The notes under the pieces: generated by a model | Databases searched by the model: none | What the model saw: only the letters and a program-made list of their open reading frames with translations | Told to the model about the DNA's origin: nothing | Assembly (NCBI GenBank): GCA_003153055.1 | Contig: PMBV01000104.1 | Coordinates: 1-35,185 of the forward strand | Source: Myxococcales bacterium | Lineage (GTDB): Bacteria > Myxococcota > Myxococcia > Myxococcales > Myxococcaceae | Reading direction: 5' to 3' | DNA: 35,185 nucleotides | Part shown: one piece after another, positions 9,128-15,522 of the stretch | Layout of the letters: the number at the start of each line of letters is the position of its first letter | Position numbering within the stretch: the stretch's first letter is position 1 | Made by a program: the position numbers and the translations under genes

Positions 9128-9267
9128 CTACGGCGCGAAGGGCTTCACCTTGCTCGCCGCGAGCTTCGCCCGCACCCGGGCCTCCTCGATGTCGCCGGCG
9201 TTGGCCAAGGCGACGCCCATGCGCCGGCGCACGAAGGACTCGGGCTTGCCGAACGGCCGCAGGTCCC
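9128..9267 (-). pseudogene. purT: 3' end fragment of purT
   Basis: The minus strand encodes [21 protein letters not shown], then [21 protein letters not shown] and a TAG stop (9130-9128). This matches the conserved C terminus of formate-dependent phosphoribosylglycinamide formyltransferase PurT (LRxFGKPE...RRMGVALA...VEEARxRA). Only about 47 codons remain. At about 9268 it abuts the IS91-type transposase fragment, marking a recombination junction. It is not functional. Confidence 0.8.
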
Positions 9268-9269
9268 TC

Positions 9270-9682
9270 CCTGCCAGCTGCCCCACCCTCGCCCATCCCG
9301 ACCTCGACTCCTGCCGCCAAGTACCGCGTACGCTGGGCCCGGCTACTCCAGAAGACGTTCGCAGCTGACGTCCTCACCTGCGACAAGTGCGGAGGGCCTC
9401 GTCGAGTCGTCGTGTGCGTCTTCTCCCCCACCGTCGCCCGGGAAATTCTCGAGCTCCTTCGTCTGCCTGCACGGCCCCTTCCTCGGGCTCCCGCGCGAGG
9501 CCCCCCCCCGAACACGAGCTGTTCGCCTGAGCTGCCGCCAACCTGCCTCCTCCTCGTTCGCCGAGAACGGACTCGACTGCCCAGTGCGCTGTTTCCAGGG
9601 CCTCAGCGACCTGCCTCGCGAGCTTCCGCCACCCCCGACTTCCCCTTCAAGGCATCGCAGGTTCTGAACCTCGGCTCGAAAG
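9270..9682 (+). mobile_element. Solo 3' end of an IS91-type element (copy B)
   Basis: This is the same element as at 3044-3384, but it keeps about 75 bp more coding sequence on its 5' side: a Pro-rich linker, then [20 protein letters not shown] and DKCGGPRRVV, a VAREILELLRLP segment, and a shared non-coding end. A C-run at 9501-9509 is 2 bases longer than the corresponding stretch in copy A, so the normal stop (HELFA-stop in copy A) is lost by frameshift. The N-terminal and catalytic parts are absent. Similarity to copy A ends at about 9682, where host sequence begins. Confidence 0.8.
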
Positions 9683-10010
9683 GGCAGGTTATCCTTCCTC
9701 CGCTTGATCCCGCTCTCGTCTCTGGGCTGAGGAGCGGGTGCTCATAATAGGCCGCGCTCCGCTTCATCTGTCGCATGAGCTTGACCATGCTCGGAGCCGT
9801 GGCCAGGCGCTGCTTGAGCGACAGCTTGCTGAAGAAGAGTTGCTCGGGGGTAAGGGTTGAGGTGAACGTCCTTCGCGGAGGCGCTTCCAGCGGAGCCTCC
9901 ACACGGTGGGGGACCGCCTTGAGCTTGCGATCATGCACGGTGAGCATGCTGTCGAGAAGGGCGTTCCCCCCCGAATGGCTGCTGAGCAAGACTCTGAGAG
10001 TGTCCAGCAT
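9603..10010 (-). CDS. Hypothetical protein, probably truncated by the IS91-type end
   Basis: ATG 10010 is preceded by AAAGGACTGAA, a good ribosome site. The product begins MLDTLRVLLSSHSGGNALLDS and includes a basic helical stretch (LSLKQRLATAPSMVKLMRQMKR). After about residue 108 the frame crosses into the antisense strand of the IS91-type remnant at 9682, so the last 27 residues (to 9603) are not original. The gene follows the OmpA-like gene at 10118 after two hairpins (10104-10120 and 10057-10078). I do not recognise the family. Its position suggests a small accessory protein of the same T6SS operon, now missing its C terminus. Confidence 0.55.
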   Translation of the reverse strand: MLDTLRVLLSSHSGGNALLDSMLTVHDRKLKAVPHRVEAPLEAPPRRTFTSTLTPEQLFFSKLSLKQRLATAPSMVKLMRQMKRSAAYYEHPLLSPETRAGSSGGRITCPFEPRFRTCDALKGKSGVAEAREAGR

Positions 10011-10056
10011 TTCAGTCCTTTCCTTCTTCGCTCGAGTGCCACAGCTCGTGCTCGGG

Positions 10057-10120
10057 CCTTGGGCCTGCTGGCCCAGGGGCACGTGCGCGGATTGACCAGC
10101 GGTTGACCCCTTTGGGGTCA
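10057..10120. repeat. Two hairpins downstream of the second OmpA-like gene
   Basis: Bases 10104-10110 and 10114-10120 (TGACCCC/GGGGTCA, 3-base loop) form a hairpin that includes the TGA of the upstream gene. Bases 10057-10065 and 10070-10078 form a second hairpin with one G-T pair and a 4-base loop. Neither has a clear T-run, so termination is possible but not shown. Confidence 0.5.
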
Positions 10121-10978
10121 CGTCACCTGCGCGGGCTGGCCAAGTCGCCCGTGTGGATAGGTGAGAATGAAGGCATACCAGCGGGTGAAGAGCTGGAACG
10201 GCCGGCTGCCGTCAGCTGAGGTGGCCGTGGGGTAAGGGCCCTCCATCGCGAGCTGGAGCGTTCGCTCGCCGAACCGTGCGAGGCCACCCGCCTTGACCAC
10301 CGCCATTGGGTAGAAGACCGCGTCCTTGCCGACGACCACCGCCGCGCCGAATTGGTCATTGTAGCTCTCCTGAAACTGTCGGATCTCTCGCGGGCCTGCC
10401 TGCGCGCCCTCCTCGAGGTCGCAAGGCCACGCTCGGGTGCGAGCCGCATACCCGACGAAAACCGCATCGTCATCGGCGACATGGTTCTTCTTGCAGAGGG
10501 CGACGAAGGAGTCTCGGTGGCCCTGGAGGACCGCGAGCGTGGTCTTGGCCCGGGCCTCCGAGAGCACCTGGTTGTCGCCTGCGCCACCTGCTCGGTCAGC
10601 GTGCCCTGCGATGATGAGCCGGTACGCGGGATCTTCTTGTTGAAAGCGCAGCAGCGTCATCAGCAACAGGGCGCCGGTCTTCCGGGCGGCGTAGTCAGGG
10701 GGAACGAACCGAGTGTTCCAGAGTGTGTTTGCATACTCAGGGTACGCCGACTGGAAGGCCGCCCACAGATCGTTCACGTCGAACTGGACGCGATCTGCAA
10801 CGCCTTCCTGCATTTCCAACGGAACATCCGGCAAGAACACGGCGCTCGCCGTGTTGAAGAAGGACTCACCGATCTCCAGTCTGTAGGCGCTCGGCCGCCC
10901 CACGATGAGTACATGTCGTTCGCCGGTCCTGAGCTCAAGCCCCTGCTTGAGATCATGAAGCGTCGCTCGGTGTTCCAT
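10118..10978 (-). CDS. OmpA-like protein, T6SS-associated paralogue
   Basis: The 286-residue product starts MEHRATLHDLKQGLELRTGER, colinear with the paralogue starting at 7852. It carries an OmpA-like motif (IIAGHADRAGGAGDNQVLSEARAKTTLAVL, about residues 120-150) and then a degenerate peptidoglycan-binding-like stretch (REIRQFQESYNDQFG). It is much shorter than its paralogue; the stop overlaps a hairpin and the C terminus may be lost. GGAAGG lies immediately before the ATG, and a sigma54 -24/-12 site ends only 13-15 bp upstream, so the leader must be very short. It probably acts at the cell wall as part of the VgrG-associated set. No perfect GGGCGCCC pair is seen; one 7-of-8 copy lies at 11129-11136. 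Confidence 0.78.
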   Translation of the reverse strand: MEHRATLHDLKQGLELRTGERHVLIVGRPSAYRLEIGESFFNTASAVFLPDVPLEMQEGVADRVQFDVNDLWAAFQSAYPEYANTLWNTRFVPPDYAARKTGALLLMTLLRFQQEDPAYRLIIAGHADRAGGAGDNQVLSEARAKTTLAVLQGHRDSFVALCKKNHVADDDAVFVGYAARTRAWPCDLEEGAQAGPREIRQFQESYNDQFGAAVVVGKDAVFYPMAVVKAGGLARFGERTLQLAMEGPYPTATSADGSRPFQLFTRWYAFILTYPHGRLGQPAQVT

Positions 10979-10990
10979 CCCTTCCGCTGC

Positions 10991-11006
10991 AGCAAGTGCC
11001 GTGCCG
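10991..11006 (-). promoter_or_regulatory. Sigma54 (-24/-12) promoter of the gene starting at 10978
   Basis: The minus strand reads CGGCACG-N4-TTGCT, with perfect GG/GC spacing and only the first T missing from the consensus. The -12 element lies about 13 bp from the ATG, which predicts a nearly leaderless message. Confidence 0.75.
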
Positions 11007-11096
11007 GGGTAGCAGACAACGAACGTTCATATCCTCTCGGTTCGCTGTCGGGGTTGAGCGCACTGGTCCGTGTCGCGGCCGTACAGCTCTGCACTT

Positions 11097-11597
11097 TCAG
11101 ACTTCGGGTGGCGCGGCGTCCTCCCTCGGGGCGCTCACGTCGCCTGCTCTGCTCGCGCCCTTCGACCGAAAGGCCAGGAGCCAACCGACGAGGGTCGCGA
11201 CCGGCACCGTCAGCCACCCCGTCAACAGGAGGCTCCATACCGAGAACGTGGCCGCGCCCAGCACGGCGGTGAACGGATCGGCCGGGGGTTCCCCGAGCGA
11301 GGATCTCGCGTCGCCCAGCCAGTGGACGACGAGCACCAGGTACCAGGCTATCGGGTGCGACAACACCCCAACGAGCGCGCCGCACGCGGCGCCGCGGGCC
11401 GGCCTGGGCGAAGAGCGGCGCGCGATGAGCGCCCACCATACCAGCGCCCCAACGACGAACGCCGAGGCACCGCTGGAGGGCACCATCCAGCGCCACCCTT
11501 CCCCGACCGCGTTCCAGACGAAGCCGGCGGCACACGGCATGGCAACGGCGGCAAATGCGGCCCCGCTCTGAAGCGATCGACGTGTCGATGGACGCAT
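11097..11597 (-). CDS. Small membrane protein with about four TM helices
   Basis: ATG 11597 is preceded by GGTGAGGAGGAG, a strong ribosome site, giving 166 residues (MRPSTRRSLQSGAAFAAVAM...). Hydrophobic helices are evident at about residues 10-30, 38-56, 72-95 and 108-140, with a charged cytoplasmic tail. An extension upstream of 11597 is open but has low-complexity shadow composition. It is transcribed towards the OmpA-like gene at 10978 and is divergent from the needle-like gene at 11870. A multi-TM protein next to T6SS genes could be immunity to a membrane-acting effector, but this is only positional inference. The shared 11598-11869 region holds GGGCGCCC sites, yet I see no sigma54 core promoter on this strand. 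Confidence 0.72.
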   Translation of the reverse strand: MRPSTRRSLQSGAAFAAVAMPCAAGFVWNAVGEGWRWMVPSSGASAFVVGALVWWALIARRSSPRPARGAACGALVGVLSHPIAWYLVLVVHWLGDARSSLGEPPADPFTAVLGAATFSVWSLLLTGWLTVPVATLVGWLLAFRSKGASRAGDVSAPREDAAPPEV

Positions 11598-11745
11598 CTC
11601 CTCCTCACCACCTGCTGGGAGCCTCGCGCGCGACGTCCAACTCGGCCCAAGCCCGCCTCGCGACACCGAGCGTAGGACAGGAGCGCCGACGCGTTCGAGA
11701 CCTTTCGAGGGCGTCGCCACTCCTCGCCCGGCTTCAACGCTGCCC

Positions 11746-11778
11746 GCGGGCGCCCACCTGGCGGCCCCGGGCGCCCGC
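11746..11778. promoter_or_regulatory. Paired GGGCGCCC activator site upstream of 11870
   Basis: GGGCGCCC copies at 11748-11755 and 11769-11776 are 21 bp apart (two helical turns) and form perfect 10-bp arms. They end 46 bp before the -24 element at 11823. Confidence 0.8.
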
Positions 11779-11822
11779 TCCCGCGAGCGCTTCCCACCCT
11801 GGAGACCCGAGGACGGCCCCGA

Positions 11823-11838
11823 TGGCACGCCTCCTGCT
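11823..11838 (+). promoter_or_regulatory. Sigma54 (-24/-12) promoter of the tip-loading operon
   Basis: The site reads TGGCACG-N4-CTGCT, a full -24 match with exact spacing to the -12 GC. It overlaps the in-frame ATG at 11822, so that ATG cannot be the translation start; GTG 11870 lies 32 bp downstream. Confidence 0.88.
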
Positions 11839-11869
11839 CTTCTCGGTGTCGCATGAAAGGCGGTGGAAC

Positions 11870-12325
11870 GTGAAAGCGCTGGACGAATACCCTGGAGCGC
11901 GGGGCCTAAGCGAGTCGAACGGCGGTCCGAGCCTCCGCTCTCCAGCGCCGGTTCGTCTCGACCTCCTCGGCGGACAGACCTTGCACCTCGTGCGGGAAGT
12001 CGCGGAGGACCGTGTCACGCTCGTCAATGCCGGGGGAGAGACCTTCCTCACACTGCGAGTCACGCCCACGGGCCCGGTGTTGAGCTTCGAGCGCGCCCTC
12101 ACCATCGAGACCAAGGACGCCCTCGAGCTGATCGGCCGCCGAGTGGCCCTTCGAGGTCGCGAGGGCGTCGAGATCGAGAGCGGCGCCGATGCGACCATGA
12201 ACATCGCTGGCGACCTGACGAGCACCGCGCGCATTCAGAACCTCCGCGCCAGCGTCGGGAACGTGAACGTCAAGGCCAACGATGATGTCCGCCTGATTGG
12301 TGAACGCATCAAACTCAACACATGA
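11870..12325 (+). CDS. Needle-like beta-repeat protein of the T6SS tip cluster
   Basis: The start is GTG 11870, preceded by AAAGGCGGTGG and placed just downstream of the sigma54 promoter. The 151-residue product has a short N-terminal region (residues about 1-35, ending in VRLDLLGG) and then a regular run of short beta strands: TLHLVREV, RVTLVNAG, RVALRGREGVEIES, ADATMNIAGDL, NVNVKAND, DVRLIGERIKLN. This resembles the C-terminal needle of VgrG and DUF3540-type T6SS proteins, although I cannot confirm DUF3540 membership. It is first in an operon leading to DUF2169, PAAR-like and DUF2169 genes, so it probably contributes to the spike or to effector loading. Confidence 0.75.
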   Translation: MKALDEYPGARGLSESNGGPSLRSPAPVRLDLLGGQTLHLVREVAEDRVTLVNAGGETFLTLRVTPTGPVLSFERALTIETKDALELIGRRVALRGREGVEIESGADATMNIAGDLTSTARIQNLRASVGNVNVKANDDVRLIGERIKLNT

Positions 12326-12379
12326 AGCGACGACGGAAGGACAGACGAGCGATGCTCCGAGCCGATGAGTGAGTGAACG

Positions 12380-13345
12380 ATGGACTGCGACAATCAGACT
12401 CGGTTCCCCGCGAAGCTGCTGACCACGGTCCTCGACGAGAGGCGGCTCTTCGCCTCTGTCGTGATGCGGGTGACCTACGACCTCCATGACGGAAAGCTGG
12501 TGCCCTCGGCCCAACAGCCATGGATCGTCTCTGACGAGCCCTGGGACTCGCCGCTCGGCGCGTTCGAAGCCGACCTGCCGTTTCGCAAGGGAGGCGTCGA
12601 CCTGCTCGTCGCTGGATCGGCCTGCACGCCTGGCCGACAGCCACACCGACAGACGAGAATCTCGGTCGAGGTCGGCCGCTTTCGGGCCGCGGGCGTCGTC
12701 TTCGGCGAGCGATTCTGGCGACGAGCGCAGGGACGCCATGGCCTGGTGGCCAGCGAGCCGGTGCCCTTCGTGACGCTCCCGGTGACCGCCGAGAGCGCGT
12801 TCGGAGGCAGAGTCGAGTTCGACGGACTGGTCTCGGGCTATCCAGAGAACCCCAGCGGAGTGGGCTTCTACCCCGACGAGGACTCAGCCGTGAATCAACC
12901 GCTGCCGCACGTCGAAGACCCCGATGCGTTGATCGCGATCTGGAGCGACCGACCGAACCCAGTCCTCTTTGGCCTCTGTCCCCGCGAGAGCGCGCCGCGC
13001 CTCCGGTCGGCGGTGCACCTCGTCGACGGTCGCATTGAGCAGGTGACTCCACGCCTGTTCAATCGGGCCCACCCGCGAATGGTGGCTCCCTCTGTGAAGC
13101 CTGGCGAGACCATCGTGCTCAAGGGGTTCAGCCATGATGGGCCGATCGAAATCGAGATCCCTCCATCGCACCTCGTCGCGACAGTCCGCCTCGGAGACAA
13201 GACCGTGGAGCGCTCGCTGACAATCGACGAGGTTGGCATTCAGGTCGCCGAGTCGAGTGTCTTCATCGGCTATCGCTACCCGTTCCGGTACGAGTTCGTC
13301 CCCCACCAGCTGCGGCTCTGCACACTCGAGAACAGAGAGGCCTGA
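12380..13345 (+). CDS. DUF2169-family T6SS adaptor (first copy)
   Basis: This 321-residue protein has the hallmark layout of DUF2169: an N-terminal LLTTVLDERRLFASVVMRVTYDL strand region, a WDSPLGAFEADLPFRKGGVDLLVAG segment, RFRAAGVVFGERFW, and the ESAFGGRVEFD...YPENPSGVGFY signature at about residues 140-165. DUF2169 proteins are T6SS accessory factors that adapt PAAR-like tips and effectors to VgrG. ATG 12380 follows GAGTGA, 54 bp after the previous stop. The next gene starts 3 bp after this stop, so the genes are co-transcribed. The C-terminal half (residues 190-321) keeps its beta-rich pattern, with no sign of decay. Confidence 0.9.
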   Translation: MDCDNQTRFPAKLLTTVLDERRLFASVVMRVTYDLHDGKLVPSAQQPWIVSDEPWDSPLGAFEADLPFRKGGVDLLVAGSACTPGRQPHRQTRISVEVGRFRAAGVVFGERFWRRAQGRHGLVASEPVPFVTLPVTAESAFGGRVEFDGLVSGYPENPSGVGFYPDEDSAVNQPLPHVEDPDALIAIWSDRPNPVLFGLCPRESAPRLRSAVHLVDGRIEQVTPRLFNRAHPRMVAPSVKPGETIVLKGFSHDGPIEIEIPPSHLVATVRLGDKTVERSLTIDEVGIQVAESSVFIGYRYPFRYEFVPHQLRLCTLENREA

Positions 13346-13348
13346 GCA

Positions 13349-14146
13349 ATGCACGTCGTCCTGCGTCCAATCAACGTCATGCTGGGGTGCGACCTCCACA
13401 ACGAGCTGACCCCTGTCGGCGTCGAAGTACCTCTCGTGCCCCACTTCGTGTCTGCCCCACTCAAGGGCAAAGGTCTGCCAATGACCACGATGACCACGAC
13501 GGTGTCGGCGCTCGGCACCAAGGTCATGTTGCGAGACACGGACATCGGGAACTTCATCGATCATCTCCCTCTGGTCCCGGGGGCGTTCGCGCTCGCGCCG
13601 GTCATCACGGCGCTCAGCGGCTCGAAGTCGTACTTCGGCCCATCGTCGGTGACTGCCAAAAATAGGCCAATCGCCTGTGCGCTCGAGACCATCGTCAGCC
13701 GCAACCTGAACTGTGGCGACCCCTGCTCGGCGCCATTCAACTACGTTCTCGCCTCCGGGACCGTTGTCTGTGGAATGACGGTGGGCGACGTCATCGGAGC
13801 CTTCGTGGCGATGGCGGTCGACATGGCCATCAGCGCCATGGCGAGTGCAGTGGGAGGCCAGGTCTCCATGGAGTTCGCGGACATCCTCACCGGAAACTGC
13901 GTGTCGGCGTTGTCGAGCTGGCTCCTCCAGCAGATGAGCTTCCCGGGGATCTATGCTCCGAACCTCGGCAACGTCGGAGATCTGGGGTCGCTCATCGGTC
14001 ATGCGCTCGGCAGTGCCATTGACAAGGAGCGCGGAGTGAAGTCGGCAACCCAGGCGAATGTGACGCTCGCATCGGCCTTCCCCTCACCGCCGGCCCCAGA
14101 CGCGACGAAGGCGATCTACGACGATCCCGGAGTGGAGGACCTGTGA
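13349..14146 (+). CDS. PAAR-like T6SS tip protein (DUF4150-type) with hydrophobic helix
   Basis: The 265-residue protein starts with strand-turn repeats typical of PAAR-like spike proteins (VVLRPINVMLGCDLHNELTPV, TTVSALGTKVMLRDTDIGN, SSVTAKNRPIAC, then NLNCGDPCSAPFNYVLASGTV). A hydrophobic helix follows (VGDVIGAFVAMAVDMAISAMA, about residues 150-175), and the rest is helical. Its position between two DUF2169 genes and upstream of VgrG is the usual context of DUF4150 PAAR-like proteins. The helix and C-terminal extension could carry an effector activity or a transmembrane loading segment. Its stop overlaps the next start as GTGA, which indicates translational coupling. The family call is from pattern and context. 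Confidence 0.8.
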   Translation: MHVVLRPINVMLGCDLHNELTPVGVEVPLVPHFVSAPLKGKGLPMTTMTTTVSALGTKVMLRDTDIGNFIDHLPLVPGAFALAPVITALSGSKSYFGPSSVTAKNRPIACALETIVSRNLNCGDPCSAPFNYVLASGTVVCGMTVGDVIGAFVAMAVDMAISAMASAVGGQVSMEFADILTGNCVSALSSWLLQQMSFPGIYAPNLGNVGDLGSLIGHALGSAIDKERGVKSATQANVTLASAFPSPPAPDATKAIYDDPGVEDL

Positions 14147-15318
14147 AGACTGCCGCGCCGATCGAACACGCGGTCCAACTCTCTGGCCAGGACGGAAAGG
14201 GCCGGCCCATTCTCTCGGTCATCGCGAAGCGAACGTACCGCTTGGAACGTCGACGCAGCCCGAGAACCGCCGACTGCATCTTGAGCGACGAGCAGCTCCC
14301 GCTCCAGCCGCTGACCGTCGACGAGGCCCAGCCCGAGCTCGTCGTTCAAGACTCTGACACCGCCCCGTGGAAGCCGCTGACCGACGTGGTCGTCCGCGGA
14401 CATGCCTACTGTCCCGGCTCGGCGGCCGAGTTCACCGCCTCGGTCTCGGTGGGAGCTGTGACCAAGGCGCTGGCGATCATCGGTGACCGGCGCTGCGCCC
14501 TCTCGGCGACCGGTCGGGTTGTCTTCGGCGAGCCCGCGCCCTTCGAGAAAATGCCGCTGCGGTATGACCGAGCCTACGGAGGCATCGACACGGTCGCCCT
14601 GGCCAAGCACGGCGACCCCTTCGCCGCCCTCCTCCCGTACATCTCGCCTCACCTGAGAACCGCGAGGCACGGCCCGTATCGCTACCCGCGCAACGGCGCC
14701 GGCCGTGGGTATGTCATCGACGCGACCGCCGAAGCGCTCGAGGCTTTGGCGCTCCCGAACATCGAGGATCCAAGCGATCGGCTCTCACCGAGTCGCCTGG
14801 CCGTCGGCTCGGTGGGCCGGTGGCCGCGCATGCCTTTGCCATGGGGAACCGATTGGTCGAGCTTCGCGTGCTTCCCTCGCATCGGGTACCTCGGAGGAAC
14901 GCCGGCACACGAGCCGTTCGAAGGACCATTTCCCGAAGTCCGCCGCGGCTTCATGCCCGAGGGATTCCCCCGCATGGGAGGGCCCCCGGAAGCGTGGCAT
15001 GACCGCGCCTGCAACGCCGGTTCGTTTGGACTCCAGGTCGGTCCAGTCACCTCGCAGGGAGCGGGTACCGTCGAGCTGAGACTCCTGAACATGCATCCAC
15101 GGGCGCAGAGCCTCTCGTTCCACCTCCCCGCGGAAGGCCCAAAGATCTCCGTCGACGGCCGTGACGGCACGCTCCTCCCGACCGCACCCGCGGTGCACCA
15201 CGTCGTCATCGAGCCCGACCTCGATCGCGTCTCGGTGGTGTGGCGTGGCTCAGCGCCTGCGGTGCGTCGCTACCTGCCCCACGAGCTTGAGAAGATGCCC
15301 TTCTCGGTCGAATGGTAA
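14143..15318 (+). CDS. DUF2169-family T6SS adaptor (second copy)
   Basis: Translation starts at GTG 14143, overlapping the previous stop by GTGA. The 391-residue product has the DUF2169 signature: ISVIAKRTYRL-like N terminus, QPLTVDEAQPELVVQDSDTAPWKPLTDVVVRGHAY, and FGEPAPFEKMPLRYDRAYGGID at about residues 125-150. A second conserved block lies near 240-300 (SSFACFPRIGYLGG, PEVRRGFMPEGFP). It is clearly diverged from the copy at 12380, so each may serve a different cargo. As an adaptor it should bind the PAAR-like protein encoded just upstream and load it onto VgrG. VgrG follows 204 bp later, behind its own promoter. Confidence 0.9.
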   Translation: MKTAAPIEHAVQLSGQDGKGRPILSVIAKRTYRLERRRSPRTADCILSDEQLPLQPLTVDEAQPELVVQDSDTAPWKPLTDVVVRGHAYCPGSAAEFTASVSVGAVTKALAIIGDRRCALSATGRVVFGEPAPFEKMPLRYDRAYGGIDTVALAKHGDPFAALLPYISPHLRTARHGPYRYPRNGAGRGYVIDATAEALEALALPNIEDPSDRLSPSRLAVGSVGRWPRMPLPWGTDWSSFACFPRIGYLGGTPAHEPFEGPFPEVRRGFMPEGFPRMGGPPEAWHDRACNAGSFGLQVGPVTSQGAGTVELRLLNMHPRAQSLSFHLPAEGPKISVDGRDGTLLPTAPAVHHVVIEPDLDRVSVVWRGSAPAVRRYLPHELEKMPFSVEW

Positions 15319-15354
15319 CGCGCTCCTCCGGTCTCGATCCGCGCGGGCCGATGC

Positions 15355-15404
15355 GGGCGCCCACTCGACCCACTCGGGCGCCCAGCTCACGATGCCGGGC
15401 GCCG
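15355..15404. promoter_or_regulatory. GGGCGCCC activator sites upstream of vgrG
   Basis: Perfect GGGCGCCC copies lie at 15355-15362 and 15376-15383, and a 7-of-8 copy (GGGCGCCG) at 15397-15404. Successive starts are exactly 21 bp apart, so all three lie on the same face of the helix. The second perfect copy ends 56 bp before the -24 element. Confidence 0.8.
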
Positions 15405-15439
15405 ACCGGCCTTTCGAGAACATGGCGGGCGCGCCAGGG

Positions 15440-15455
15440 TGGCACGTCTCCTGCT
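15440..15455 (+). promoter_or_regulatory. Sigma54 (-24/-12) promoter of vgrG
   Basis: The site reads TGGCACG-N4-CTGCT, with a full -24 element and exact GG/GC spacing. It differs from the promoter at 11823 only inside the spacer. The ATG of vgrG is 67 bp downstream. Confidence 0.88.
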
Positions 15456-15522
15456 GCGCTGGCTTCCTCGAAGGACAATCGAGCTCAACGTACGAGGATG
15501 ATCATCGAGGGCGTGTGGAGCC

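Noticed and set aside
15319..15522. A small gene between the second DUF2169 gene and vgrG
   Set aside because: Short open frames here overlap the sigma54 promoter and activator sites and lack ribosome sites; the stretch is regulatory.
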